From contig JAHDLO010000010.1 in assembly GCA_018432235.1 (NCBI GenBank), positions 248,001 through 312,000 on the forward strand: a stretch of DNA of 64,000 nucleotides, written 5' to 3'. The translations under genes were made by a program, and so were the position numbers. The DNA is from Clostridiaceae bacterium (lineage in GTDB: Bacteria > Bacillota > Clostridia > Peptostreptococcales > Natronincolaceae). The notes under the pieces are model-generated. The model worked only from the letters and a program-made list of their open reading frames with translations. It made no database searches and was not told the DNA's origin. Positions 7,675-16,553 of the stretch are shown here, in pieces (position 1 is the stretch's first letter; each line of letters starts with the position of its first letter).

Positions 7675-9765
7675 TTATTTATCTAGCACTTCATCATAAT
7701 ATTTCAATATGGATTGGTAGATGGACTGAGCTACCTTTGTACGGTATTCTGCAGTAGCAAGCTTGTCCTCCTCCTCCTTGTTGGTCAAGAAGCCCATTTC
7801 TACTAAGACTGCCGGCATTTTAGTCTCTCTGATAACATAAAGCTTATCCCTTGCTACAATGCCCCTACTGTGGGCTCCTAGGAAACTGGTCATTTCAGCC
7901 TGAAAAATCTGAGCGAGCTTTTTATTGTCTCTGTTATCATTAGGATCCAGCTCACTTGGATAATAGAGATTTTCTATACCATGTATACTGGAGCTGGTGG
8001 TAGCATTGGCGTGGATACTTACAAATAGATCCGCATTCATTTCATTTGCTGTAGCTGCCCTATCCTGTAATGAAATCAATACATCGGTGGACCTAGTCAT
8101 ATAGGTTCTAAAGCCTGCATCCGACAGCATTTGATTGACTTGCTTAGCCACATCCAGTACAATGTCTGCCTCCTTCATCTTTCTAATGGTGGATATCGCA
8201 CCGGGGTCGCTTCCGCCATGTCCAGGGTCCAGTACAACCAAAATATTTCTGTATTTATTTTTGTTCACCAGCTCTATAATCAAAGTTTTTACCTTTGTCC
8301 CCGTCAGCACCTTATATTCAACCTCGTCCACCAGTTCAACATCTACAAGTATGTTGGTAGAGTCGGTTAGGTCGTTCACCTTAATGCTCTTAACCAGATG
8401 ATCATTTAATTGTAAATCCTTAAATTCTGGCTTGTAGCTGCTTTTAGGTATAATAACTCTAAACTTATTACCCTCGAGAGCCTTAATCTCATAATTGGTA
8501 GTGGCCTCACTTATAAACATGAGATTAGACACTGAACTCGATACAGGCTGATACTTAAGCTTTTCATAGGGCTTACCCGCTACATGGACTATAAGCCTGT
8601 TGTTTTCTACTTCTATATGATAATCCTCATACTTGTCCTTAGGCTGTAGGTCGATGACCACACGGACTATTTTATCCTCTGGATTATAGCTACTGTCGGG
8701 AGTATATTGTGATACCCTTACGGATTTTACCATATTGCTGTTGAAATCCTGACGATAGCCGCCATCCTTTTGATTGATTAAGGCATCCTTAATATCAACC
8801 ACGATTCTTTCTGGGTTAGTTAGCTTAAAATGATTGTAGCTGGTAATATTGTCACCCTCAATGGCTATAATCTCCTTTGCATTGCTAACCTCTCTTTTTA
8901 CGGAGTTTACATAGTTAACAAAGCTTATAACCAGCTCGCCTGTACTGTCGTCGTAGCGCACCTGATGCTGCATGCCGCTCTTTAGCTGCAGCACAACCCT
9001 CGTCACAAAGGGATTGTTGTTAAATTGTGATACCCTTAGCTCGCTTAAGAAGCTGCTGCTATTAAATTGCATTGTGTATACATTATTTTGTATATTTGAT
9101 TTATTATCCAGGTCAAAAAGGGTATTTTTAATATCCAATACGATTCTTTCGGGATTAACCAGCTTAATTTCGTCGTATTCCACCTTTTCAGTGGTCTTGA
9201 TTCTAATTTCAGGCAGATCCTTATCGGTATTAATATTTATTGCTTTAACCGTTGCCTCTACCACTGGCTCCTCCGGCAGCTGCGGCTCCTTCTCCTCCTC
9301 TGTCAAAAGAACGGTACGAGTAGCATCATCCCATTCTACCTTAAGTCCAATTTCTTCTGCTATAAAACGAATTGGCACCATTGTTCTGTCATTTATTAGC
9401 TTTGCAGGAACGTTGTCTGGAAGGGTTTTCTTAACCCCATTTACAGTAGCCTCAGAACTATTAATTTTTAATGTAATTTCCTTGTCGCCGGTCTTTAAAT
9501 GAACCTCGTATTTGACGCCATCCCATTCAATCTCAGCATCGATATTCTCCATGATTACTCTTAAGGGTACCAATGTACGGTCATTGTATATCACAGGAGG
9601 TACATCTGATTTAATCTGTTGATTATTAAGCTTCAATTGAACAATGTTAAATGTTACTTTTTTTCCGTCCATAGTCATTTGAACAACATTGCCGTTGGCG
9701 TTAACCATTAAAACTGAGGCAAATAAAAACTGGATGATTAATACAAGCGCTAATAGCTTTTTCAT
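7675..9765 (-). CDS. Secreted N-acetylmuramoyl-L-alanine amidase with stalk and AMIN domains
   Basis: 696 residues. After a signal peptide (1-23) come two copper-amine-oxidase-N-like repeats (about 30-90 and 90-150; the pairs DRTLVPLRVI and DRTMVPIRFI mark them), then two or three AMIN domains (about 165-285, 290-395 and perhaps 405-500; PERIVLDIKN and PERIVVDIKD) that bind cell wall. The C-terminal Amidase_3 domain (about 510-690) has DPGHGG, the EAD glutamate, SIHAN and VEMGFLTN, giving the zinc ligands and catalytic glutamate. It cleaves the amide between muramic acid and the peptide, probably in cell separation or sporulation. Start follows TAGGGGGACAAGTA. Confidence 0.92.
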   Translation of the reverse strand: MKKLLALVLIIQFLFASVLMVNANGNVVQMTMDGKKVTFNIVQLKLNNQQIKSDVPPVIYNDRTLVPLRVIMENIDAEIEWDGVKYEVHLKTGDKEITLKINSSEATVNGVKKTLPDNVPAKLINDRTMVPIRFIAEEIGLKVEWDDATRTVLLTEEEKEPQLPEEPVVEATVKAININTDKDLPEIRIKTTEKVEYDEIKLVNPERIVLDIKNTLFDLDNKSNIQNNVYTMQFNSSSFLSELRVSQFNNNPFVTRVVLQLKSGMQHQVRYDDSTGELVISFVNYVNSVKREVSNAKEIIAIEGDNITSYNHFKLTNPERIVVDIKDALINQKDGGYRQDFNSNMVKSVRVSQYTPDSSYNPEDKIVRVVIDLQPKDKYEDYHIEVENNRLIVHVAGKPYEKLKYQPVSSSVSNLMFISEATTNYEIKALEGNKFRVIIPKSSYKPEFKDLQLNDHLVKSIKVNDLTDSTNILVDVELVDEVEYKVLTGTKVKTLIIELVNKNKYRNILVVLDPGHGGSDPGAISTIRKMKEADIVLDVAKQVNQMLSDAGFRTYMTRSTDVLISLQDRAATANEMNADLFVSIHANATTSSSIHGIENLYYPSELDPNDNRDNKKLAQIFQAEMTSFLGAHSRGIVARDKLYVIRETKMPAVLVEMGFLTNKEEEDKLATAEYRTKVAQSIYQSILKYYDEVLDK

Positions 9766-10031
9766 TACTTGTCCCCCTATGCACTTCCCTGTCTGATCCT
9801 TGAATCAAAATAGCCCTCAGACGATTTTCGACTAAAAGCCCAGCACCTTAACAACCTCAACTCTTAGTTCATCGTTGGAGAAATTTTTCCAGAACCGTGT
9901 TGTCGCCAGTGCAAGATCACTCAATTTCTCCTACAGCTTTGCCTTAATTTGAAAAAACGCCTAATTGCTGCTACAAACTCTTCAAGCTGTCAAGGCACTA
10001 GAAATTCAGAATTGATCTAACTTCTATAATA
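9766..10031. other. Leader region of the amidase gene, no gene seen
   Basis: Together with the promoter region this gap spans 9766-10217. The first 265 bases hold no convincing frame or RNA. The predicted transcript would have a long (about 250 nt) leader here, but no known riboswitch pattern was recognised. Confidence 0.5.
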
Positions 10032-10061
10032 GTTATATCATTATATAAAAAGTTATGTCAA
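10032..10061 (-). promoter_or_regulatory. Putative extended -10 promoter of the amidase gene
   Basis: Minus-strand TTGACA, 18-base spacer ending in TGA, then TATAAC (TGnTATAAC, extended -10). Confidence 0.55.
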
Positions 10062-10078
10062 CAAATCTGGAGATTTGT
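10061..10078. promoter_or_regulatory. Operator-like palindrome abutting the -35 box
   Basis: ACAAATCT-GG-AGATTTGT is a perfect 8+8 inverted repeat that touches the TTGACA of the amidase promoter. The binding protein is unknown. Confidence 0.4.
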
Positions 10079-10154
10079 CATAAATATGTAAAATTGACTT
10101 CCAATTGTCACATAAAATAGCAAATTTTTATCCTTTACGCGCTTCTAATGATTT

Positions 10155-10203
10155 CAAAAAAGAAAAGGCAATATCACTGATATAGAGTCAAAAGTGACAT
10201 TGC
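10155..10203 (-). terminator. Terminator of the HypE-like gene
   Basis: Stem GCAATGTCACT/AGTGATATTGC (one wobble) followed by CTTTTCTTTTTT on the minus strand. Confidence 0.75.
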
Positions 10204-10217
10204 TCGCGTTATTATTG

Positions 10218-11213
10218 TTATATGTTAAACCCTGCCTTATATAGTTCATCCACATCCGGTGGCTGAAGCTCTTCAGCTTCTCCATTAGAAATGATTACTC
10301 TTGACGATTCCAGTACCAGCCTTCCTATTTCAGTGGCTGTAATTCCCTCTGCTGCAAGCTGAGTCATCAGCTCTTCCTTTATTTCCTCAGCAGCAGTCAT
10401 CACCATAACTCCGCTGGAAATCAATCTATAGGGATCTATCTTTACCGCATGACATATATTACGAGTCTCATTCCTTATAGGAATCGCTTCTATGTACACC
10501 TCAACACCTAATCCTGAAGCCTCCGCCAGCTCCCAAACAGCCCCCAGTATTCCTCCCTCGGTAGCATCATGCATTGAGCTGACACCTATTTTACCCGCCA
10601 GAACCCCCTCCTTAACAACACTGAGGTCATTTGAAAAATCCTTGGCAGAGTCTAATACCGTTTTACCAAGCATTGGCAGCAGCTGATGATAAAAGTCCTT
10701 AGCAATAATAGCTGCCCCCTCAAGGCCTGCATGCTTAGTCATAATAACCGCATCTCCTGCTTTACCCCCGCTAGAGGCAATCCATTTTGATTTATGCTGT
10801 TTGCCTATGGCAGTTGTACTAATAACAATTTTGTTTACTGCATCGGTGATTTCCGTATGACCACCAATAATCTGGACATTAATGGCTGTTGCAGCTTCAT
10901 TAGCCTCCGTCATTATCTCCCTTAGCTCCTCCTTGGAGGTGCCCTCAGGCGCTAGTATCGTAAGCATTATCCCCAATGGCTCTACCCCATTGGAGGCTAT
11001 ATCATTGCAGGAAATATGCACCGCCAGTCCTCCGATGCCTTTTGAAGCCCCTGTTATAGGGTCAGTGCTCATTACACAGACGTAATCGCCAAAATCTATA
11101 ACCGCACAATCCTCACCTACACCTGGTGGTACTAAAACCTCGGGTCGATGCTGTGATATATTTGAAAAGATAATTTCCTTTAGAACCTCTGTAGGCACCT
11201 TACCCACCTTCAT
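10218..11213 (-). CDS. AIR-synthase-related (HypE/ThiL-like) protein
   Basis: 331 residues from the ATG at 11213, preceded by TTGGGGGGATTTACT; an upstream in-frame extension of 5 codons includes the ribosome site. The PurM/HypE/SelD/ThiL fold is evident from the nucleotide-binding start VPPGVGEDCAVIDFG, the STDPITG stretch, HISCNDIASNGVEPLG, IGGHTE and the MHDATEGG block that is typical of HypE. Full hydrogenase accessory genes are not nearby and the HypE C-terminal cysteine tail (PRIC) is absent, so this is a HypE-like paralogue of unknown substrate rather than HypE itself. It follows the 11249 gene by 35 bases. Confidence 0.75.
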   Translation of the reverse strand: MKVGKVPTEVLKEIIFSNISQHRPEVLVPPGVGEDCAVIDFGDYVCVMSTDPITGASKGIGGLAVHISCNDIASNGVEPLGIMLTILAPEGTSKEELREIMTEANEAATAINVQIIGGHTEITDAVNKIVISTTAIGKQHKSKWIASSGGKAGDAVIMTKHAGLEGAAIIAKDFYHQLLPMLGKTVLDSAKDFSNDLSVVKEGVLAGKIGVSSMHDATEGGILGAVWELAEASGLGVEVYIEAIPIRNETRNICHAVKIDPYRLISSGVMVMTAAEEIKEELMTQLAAEGITATEIGRLVLESSRVIISNGEAEELQPPDVDELYKAGFNI

Positions 11214-11248
11214 AGTAAATCCCCCCAACTGACCTTAGCTAATGGTAA

Positions 11249-11851
11249 TTATACCATATTATATGGCTGCCTACAAAAAATCTCTTTCCATTCGTGTGGC
11301 TTCAATCTTCTATGGTCTGAGACAATATATAATATTTCAATGTCCTCTGGTGGAATTGGATGAAAAATCAGCACCTCTGCATCATAGCCCCTTTTTAAAT
11401 CCCTACGTTGCAATAAATTTTCCTCAAAGCTAAGAGAGGTACGCCAATACTTCTCCAAAAGCTTACTGCCTCTATCCTTCAAATAATGCTGTGCCGCCTT
11501 AAAGGGTTCTGCCCTGCTCATTATAAAGGGCTCATATAGTTGATTTGCTTTATTTTCATTGGCAACCCAGCACCTTTCCGGCTTAATAGCAACCGACAAA
11601 ACTACTGTATGAGAGTGAAATTTAGGTCGGCTGCGATAATTCATTGAAGCAAATATTGCTTTACTTCTATCCACCCATGCAGGTATTGTCTCATTTCTAT
11701 GTTGATTAATCAAATTGTGAAAAGCATAATATTTAGTTTCATAGGTAGCCTTATCATCGAAGGCAATGCCCTTGTTTAAAATGCCTTCCAAATCAGTTAT
11801 TGAAGCTATATGATAAACTCTTTTTGTCTCCTTGTAATCCGGAAATAGCAT
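11249..11851 (-). CDS. Uncharacterised protein with possible ADP-ribosyltransferase-like fold
   Basis: 200 residues. The N-terminus YHIASITDLEGILNKGI resembles the opening beta-alpha unit of DarT/RNA 2'-phosphotransferase-type enzymes. A serine/threonine-rich TSLSFEE segment (about 135-141) and the late strand YDAEVLIF, with a glutamate near residue 160, occupy the places of the later ART motifs. These are only pattern resemblances; the RRxEFLV motif of true DarT is not exact. No DarG-like antitoxin macrodomain gene is adjacent. It is the first gene of a pair with the HypE-like gene. Function unknown. Confidence 0.4.
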   Translation of the reverse strand: MLFPDYKETKRVYHIASITDLEGILNKGIAFDDKATYETKYYAFHNLINQHRNETIPAWVDRSKAIFASMNYRSRPKFHSHTVVLSVAIKPERCWVANENKANQLYEPFIMSRAEPFKAAQHYLKDRGSKLLEKYWRTSLSFEENLLQRRDLKRGYDAEVLIFHPIPPEDIEILYIVSDHRRLKPHEWKEIFCRQPYNMV

Positions 11852-12117
11852 ACCATCACCCCACTTTATGTTATCTTCTTTTCTACCATTATCATTACCT
11901 GACTTTTATCCCTATAAAGGATTGGCGCTGGCTAAGCTTCATTATAATTTTGTTGTCGTCAGTTGCAATATAGCAAGTATTACTTCCCCCTCCGTCACGT
12001 TATAAGACTATTTTCCTCAGGGATTAAGCAATTTTTTAAATAACATCAGCTACTAGCAATAATTACAAGGAATTTACATGGAGATTTAATGCAAAATAAA
12101 TATAGGAGGTGTTTCTG

Positions 12118-12276
12118 ATGATTATACGATGTACTAGTTCATGTCTTTTTGAAAATGACGGTCTATGTACCCTCACCCATGTAACCTCTGTATCCGAGCC
12201 CAGTGAAAACAGCTGTGCCTATTACAAGAAAAAGGCGGAGACATGTAAAAAAAATCAGAATCTCCATCTGCAATAG
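12118..12276 (+). CDS. Small Cys-rich protein of the clostridial type often misnamed hydroxymyristoyl-ACP dehydratase
   Basis: 52 residues with TATAGGAGGTGTTTCTG before the ATG. Five cysteines lie in a pattern (IRCTSSCLFENDGLCTLTHV... SCAYY... ETCKK) that suggests a small metal-binding knuckle. I recall close relatives in clostridial genomes carrying the unlikely name hydroxymyristoyl-ACP dehydratase; nothing in the sequence supports such an enzyme. It is upstream of the rubrerythrin-like gene, separated by 174 bases. Confidence 0.7.
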   Translation: MIIRCTSSCLFENDGLCTLTHVTSVSEPSENSCAYYKKKAETCKKNQNLHLQ

Positions 12277-12450
12277 TATTAGTATACCTTAGGGCTTTTA
12301 ATCCATACAGTAAAAACGGTTTTATAGCTTAAGACTTTACAGCTTAGCTATAGCTTTTTCATTTAATAATATGTTATGATTATTAATGAAATTGCTTTAT
12401 CAAATCATATCATTTAAAATATTTATGGAACTATAAAGGGGGGGATTCAT

Positions 12451-12852
12451 ATGTCAGTTAAGGGTACAAAAACTGAAAAAAATCTTTGGCTTGCCTTTGC
12501 TGGAGAATGTCAAACAAGAAGCAAATATCTAAGCTATAGCATTAAAGCTAAAGAGGAAGGTCATGACACAATTGCTGAGGCTTTTTACAACACTGCAAAG
12601 GATGAAGATATACATGCCAGTGAGATTTTAGGATATCTGGGTGCCGTCAACAATACTTTAAGCAATTTAAAGCTTTCTGTTCAAAGTGAGTATTACGAGG
12701 CTGAAACCCTTTATAGAGAATTCGAGAGGGTAGCACGTGCTGAAGGACTTGAGGATATAGCCACCTTCTTTAATCATCTTTGCGAAAAGGAAGCTCAGCA
12801 TCAGGCTGAATTTTTAGAGATGGCAAAGGAGTTATCGGGTGAAAAGAAGTAA
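12451..12852 (+). CDS. Rubrerythrin-like ferritin-fold protein lacking rubredoxin domain
   Basis: 133 residues. The four-helix ferritin-like domain of rubrerythrins is clear: KTEKNLWLAFAGECQTRSKYLSY (first E), KDEDIHASEILGYLG (E, E and H of the second helix) and the third and fourth helices ending FFNHLCEKEAQHQAEFLEMAK. These residues would bind a di-iron site that reduces peroxide. The C-terminal rubredoxin Cys4 domain of full-length rubrerythrin is absent, so it needs an outside electron donor. GGGGGG ribosome site before ATG; terminator directly after. Likely oxidative stress defence in an anaerobe. Confidence 0.88.
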   Translation: MSVKGTKTEKNLWLAFAGECQTRSKYLSYSIKAKEEGHDTIAEAFYNTAKDEDIHASEILGYLGAVNNTLSNLKLSVQSEYYEAETLYREFERVARAEGLEDIATFFNHLCEKEAQHQAEFLEMAKELSGEKK

Positions 12853-12865
12853 AACTACAAAAAGC

Positions 12866-12896
12866 AAAAGTTCCTTTAAAGGAACTTTTTATTTTT
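12866..12896. terminator. Bidirectional terminator between convergent genes
   Basis: AAAAGTTCC-TTTAAA-GGAACTTTT with T-rich flanks in both directions, between the rubrerythrin-like gene and the 12899 gene. Confidence 0.8.
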
Positions 12897-12898
12897 AT

Positions 12899-13588
12899 TT
12901 ATATATCTTTACTTAATCTTTTGAGACCCCATACACCTGATATGCCAAAAACCGCCAAACTGCCTACAAATATAGCTATCGTTTTTATTGCAGTGTCATA
13001 AAAGAAGCCCTCTGGCAGCATTTGTATCAATATTTCCTTTGTCGGGTCCAATATCCACAAATCGTTGTCGAAGAAGATGTAGTGAAAGTAATCAAAATAC
13101 TTTGTAAAATCCGTCTGCATCAAAATAAAAAGAGCCAACAGTAATATGCCATTGACAATGGCAGTGTTCAATAGCATTTTGGCAAAGCCTTTTTTCCATC
13201 CCCTATCAAAATAGCACACCAAAACAAGGGATATGATATAGACCGCCAAAGCAAAATTTCTTAGTCTTCTTCCTGCAACGAAGAGATCCTTCACATCTAC
13301 CATATGCAGCTTTTCTCTTTCACCGTATACCTCCCTCAGCTCACCGTGTACCACTGTCTCAGTATCCAGCTCATCCTTTTTGTCTCGTAAATAATTCATT
13401 AGATCCTCAGCAGTATGCCGCAGATTATCCGTGTCCATTCCGGTTGCCTCAACAATGTTGTATTTCTCAAAGGAGGACATATAGTGATTTATATTGAAGG
13501 CCACCATCTCAAGGGCTGTTAATAATAAAATCAAGGTCATACTGATTCCCAATATGATATAAAGCAGCTTATAATTCCTCTGTCTCAT
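12899..13588 (-). CDS. TIGR01906/DUF1461-type integral membrane protein
   Basis: 229 residues, with an N-terminal hydrophobic segment (about 8-30), an extracellular loop of about 75 residues containing AEDLMNYLRDKKDEL and VKDLFVAGRRLRNFA, then three more membrane spans (about 115-132, 140-160, 200-222). This topology and the conserved FTKYFDYFHYIFFDNDLW stretch are those of the TIGR01906 family, found in Firmicutes and of unknown function. ATG follows AAGGAGATTGAA. Confidence 0.8.
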   Translation of the reverse strand: MRQRNYKLLYIILGISMTLILLLTALEMVAFNINHYMSSFEKYNIVEATGMDTDNLRHTAEDLMNYLRDKKDELDTETVVHGELREVYGEREKLHMVDVKDLFVAGRRLRNFALAVYIISLVLVCYFDRGWKKGFAKMLLNTAIVNGILLLALFILMQTDFTKYFDYFHYIFFDNDLWILDPTKEILIQMLPEGFFYDTAIKTIAIFVGSLAVFGISGVWGLKRLSKDI

Positions 13589-13728
13589 TTCAATCTCCTT
13601 CTTAGCTTAGTTTTTTGCATACCTTAAGTATAATTCATAGTAAATAAATTGCAATAAATTTTTATTAAGTATCACCGTTTTTTGGCCTCCGCCATATGAT
13701 AAATTAGATAATCGAGGAGGTGAATTAA

Positions 13729-13929
13729 ATGAGTGCTAACACTTCATGCGGTGGTGGTGGAGGTATCGTAAGTCCTTGGGGTAACCAAACTTCTTTACTA
13801 TTCTTCTTTTTATTGCTGGTAATTATCTTCTGTAGATGCAGTATATTTGGTCCTGACAACAGAGATAGCTTACTATTCTTCTTCTTACTACTCATTATTT
13901 TATTCGGGGGAAGATATTTCTTCTACTAA
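13729..13929 (+). CDS. SLLFFFLLL-type duplicated hydrophobic miniprotein (copy 1)
   Basis: 66 residues; RBS CGAGGAGGTGAATTAA. After a Gly-rich head come two near-identical hydrophobic segments, SLLFFFLLLVIIF and SLLFFFLLLIILF, joined by a short polar link. Three homologues lie at 32665-33454. The layout predicts a membrane hairpin with an internal tandem duplication. Some resemblance to YjcZ-type sporulation miniproteins suggests a spore role, but that is inference. Confidence 0.75.
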   Translation: MSANTSCGGGGGIVSPWGNQTSLLFFFLLLVIIFCRCSIFGPDNRDSLLFFFLLLIILFGGRYFFY

Positions 13930-13965
13930 AATGAATAGTAATAGCAAGATATTACCTACAAGACG

Positions 13966-13996
13966 AAAAGCATGTTGACCCGGTCAACATGCTTTA
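13966..13996. terminator. Bidirectional terminator
   Basis: AAAGCATGTTGAC-CCG-GTCAACATGCTTT, a 13-bp perfect stem between convergent genes. Confidence 0.7.
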
Positions 13997-14020
13997 CTTA
14001 CTTTAGATTTATGAGGTCTA

Positions 14021-14755
14021 TTATAGCAGGCTAAGTATCTCTTCCTTAATCCTTGTGAAGGCTTCACAGGTCAAAGTGCTATTATTCCTTGGCCTCGGCA
14101 GCTCTACCTCAAAAATTCGCTTGACTGTGGCAGGCCTCTCAGAAAATACATATATTTTATCCGATAAAAATATCGCCTCATCAATATCGTGGGTTATAAA
14201 CAATATCGATGCCTGAAGGCTTTCCAGCACCTGCAGCAGCCACTGCTGCATTTTTCTTCGGGTTATAGCATCCAGGCCTCCAAAGGGTTCATCCAGCAGC
14301 ATTATGTCATTTGAGAACAGGTACGTTCTCAATAACGCTGCCCTCTGTCTCATGCCACCGGATAGCTGTGAAGGGTAGCTTTCCTCGAAGCCCCCCAGGC
14401 CAAAGCTGCTAAAATAACCAGCGGCCCTTTTTCTTGCTTCCTTTTTTCCAATACCCTTAAGCAACAGTGGGATGGATACATTATCCAATATGGTTTTCCA
14501 TGGCAATAGCAAGTCCTTCTGCTGCATATAGCTGACTCTTCCAGTCTTTCCAGTAAAATCCTGCTCCTCAATAAATACGCTTCCTGCGTCTGGAATGCTT
14601 AATCCTGAAATAATATTGAAGAGAGAGCTCTTACCGCTGCCACTGGGTCCCAAAATACTTACAAATTCATTATCCTTAAGCTCAATAGACACTTCCTTTA
14701 AGGTATGGAGACTACCAAAGCTTTTTTCTATGCCTACTACCTCCAGCTTCTTCAT
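14021..14755 (-). CDS. thiZ: ABC transporter ATPase for thiamine precursor uptake
   Basis: 244 residues. A complete ABC ATPase: Walker A GPSGSGKS (about 36-43), Q-loop MQQKD, signature LSGGMRQRAALLRT, Walker B IMLLDEPFGGLD and the H-loop ITHD. It is of the nitrate/sulfonate/taurine type used by NMT1-domain systems. The TPP riboswitch upstream and the ThiY-type binding protein make a hydroxymethylpyrimidine-type thiamine precursor the probable cargo. It is the last gene of the thi operon, starting 2 bases after the binding-protein stop. Confidence 0.85.
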   Translation of the reverse strand: MKKLEVVGIEKSFGSLHTLKEVSIELKDNEFVSILGPSGSGKSSLFNIISGLSIPDAGSVFIEEQDFTGKTGRVSYMQQKDLLLPWKTILDNVSIPLLLKGIGKKEARKRAAGYFSSFGLGGFEESYPSQLSGGMRQRAALLRTYLFSNDIMLLDEPFGGLDAITRRKMQQWLLQVLESLQASILFITHDIDEAIFLSDKIYVFSERPATVKRIFEVELPRPRNNSTLTCEAFTRIKEEILSLL

Positions 14756-14757
14756 GG

Positions 14758-15768
14758 CTAATTATTAGGCAAGAACTCATTGGTGAAGGCATCCTTTGCC
14801 TCCAGCTCTGCCTCCAGCAGGCCTTTTTCAATCATCCATTGAGCATAGGTTCCCCATATTTCTTCCTTCATTTCTCCCCAACGGGGTGCATCAGCCTTAT
14901 ATTGGTTTGCTAAATATTTCTGACTTGCTATTACTATTTCTTTATCCAGCTCAGGTACTGCCTTAAGCAAATCATCTGCTGCCCCTTCTGGGTTAGTAAT
15001 TGCAAACTCATATCCCTTAGCAGTAGCCCTTAAAAATTTCTTAGCCAGCTCTGGATTTTCACTCAACAGCTTTTCATTGGCAATGATTACTGGCGTATAA
15101 TAGTCCAGTGCCGGGTCTACCTCCTGCAATAATATAAAGTTTAAGTCCATGTTCTGCAGCTCTGCAGCAACCCCATCCCAACCGTAGTAAATCCAAGTGA
15201 AGTCCACATGCTTGTCTACAGCGGTAAAAAAGTCTGCTGCTCCTATATCCAGCATTTCCAGCTTGCCGAAATCGGCATTGTCCTTCTCCATCAGTGCCTG
15301 AAGCATAGCCTCCTCCATAGGGGAGCCCCAGCCGCCGTATTTTTTCCCTTCGAAATCCTTAGGAGATACTATAGCCTTATCCGCAGGTGAAGCAAAGCCT
15401 GATGTATTGTGCTGAATTATCGCTGCCACAGCCTTGATAGGCAATGGATTCTTAGTCGTTCTGGCATAGGTGATTTCCTCTTGATAGCTGATGCCAAAAT
15501 GCCCCTGCCCGGCTGCGATCAAATCGGCACTACCGCCGGAGGAGGGTTGAATAATCTCTACCTCCAGCCCCTCTTCCGCATAATAGCCTCTTTCGCTTGC
15601 TACATACATTCCCGTGTGGTTGGTATTTGGAACCCAATCCAGCACAACCGTAATTTTTTCCAGCTTGTCTCCGGCGCCTTCTGGCCCCTCATTTTTTTGT
15701 GGTGAGCAGGCCATCAAAGCCCCCACTGTCATCACTATTATTAACATAATACCTATAAACTTCTTCAC
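14758..15768 (-). CDS. thiY: Thiamine-precursor-binding lipoprotein (NMT1/THI5-like)
   Basis: 336 residues. A lipoprotein signal with LMACS lipobox (about 18-22) is followed by an NMT1/THI5-like domain: VVLDWVPNTNHTGMYVASERGYY, QPSSGGSADLIAAGQGHFGISY and the GGWGSPMEEAML stretch. ThiY proteins bind formylaminopyrimidine or related pyrimidines for salvage into thiamine. Membrane-tethered partner of the 15771 permease and 14021 ATPase. Control by TPP is supported by the riboswitch ahead of the operon. Confidence 0.88.
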   Translation of the reverse strand: MKKFIGIMLIIVMTVGALMACSPQKNEGPEGAGDKLEKITVVLDWVPNTNHTGMYVASERGYYAEEGLEVEIIQPSSGGSADLIAAGQGHFGISYQEEITYARTTKNPLPIKAVAAIIQHNTSGFASPADKAIVSPKDFEGKKYGGWGSPMEEAMLQALMEKDNADFGKLEMLDIGAADFFTAVDKHVDFTWIYYGWDGVAAELQNMDLNFILLQEVDPALDYYTPVIIANEKLLSENPELAKKFLRATAKGYEFAITNPEGAADDLLKAVPELDKEIVIASQKYLANQYKADAPRWGEMKEEIWGTYAQWMIEKGLLEAELEAKDAFTNEFLPNN

Positions 15769-15770
15769 AG

Positions 15771-16553
15771 CTATTCCTCCATATTCTTCTGTTTTTGTAA
15801 TTGCAGCCAGGGCATCATCTTACCCTCTGCTATTTCGATTATTTTAATTAAAGCAATGCTAAGTAAAGATATGATCACAATCGTGGCAAAAACCTTGTCT
15901 ATGGCGAAGGAGTGTCTGACCCTCATCATATATACCCCCAGTCCGTCCTTTCCCCCTACCCATTCACCAATGATTGCCCCCATGATGCTGTAGGTGCCGG
16001 AGATTTTCAGACCCGCAAAAAAATTAGGCATGGCTGCCGGCAGCTTAACAAGCTTATAGCATTGGAATCTAGTGGCTCCCATTGATTTTAGGAGGTTCAG
16101 CATTTCCTTATCCACCGACTGAAGACCCTCCAGCAGACTTATGGTTATAGGGAAAAAGCATACTAAAATAACGATCAGTATTTTGGGTAAATAGCCAAAG
16201 CCGAACCACATTAAAAATAGTGGTGCAATCACAAGAATCGGTACCGTTTGTGATGTAATCAATATTGAATATAAGGCATTTCTGATTATTATTATACCAT
16301 CCATTAATATCGCCAGCAGCACCGCCAGTATTATGGATATGACAAAGCCCGTTAGCGCTTCAAACAATGTGATTCTCGTATGCTGCCACAGTACCTGTAT
16401 ATTGCTTATTAAGGTAATGAGTATTTCCGAGGGGGGCGGCAGCATCCTTGCAAGATCGATACTTCTCCTGGAGGCCACTTCCCATAAAAGCAGTATCATT
16501 ATCATAATACTGCTTGGTATCACCTTACTTGTACTTTCCAATCTTTTCATCAA
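15771..16553 (-). CDS. thiX: ABC transporter permease for thiamine precursor
   Basis: 260 residues, about six membrane spans of the BPD_transp_1 fold. The EAA loop, which contacts the ATPase, is visible around residues 140-180 (LLKSMGATRFQCYKLVKLPAAMPNFFAGLK). GAIIGEWVG downstream is typical of SsuC/ThiX permeases. The reading frame overlaps the end of the preceding MTH1187-type gene by 29 bases, so the start could also be a downstream Met (SSIMIMILLL). Confidence 0.86.
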   Translation of the reverse strand: MMKRLESTSKVIPSSIMIMILLLWEVASRRSIDLARMLPPPSEILITLISNIQVLWQHTRITLFEALTGFVISIILAVLLAILMDGIIIIRNALYSILITSQTVPILVIAPLFLMWFGFGYLPKILIVILVCFFPITISLLEGLQSVDKEMLNLLKSMGATRFQCYKLVKLPAAMPNFFAGLKISGTYSIMGAIIGEWVGGKDGLGVYMMRVRHSFAIDKVFATIVIISLLSIALIKIIEIAEGKMMPWLQLQKQKNMEE

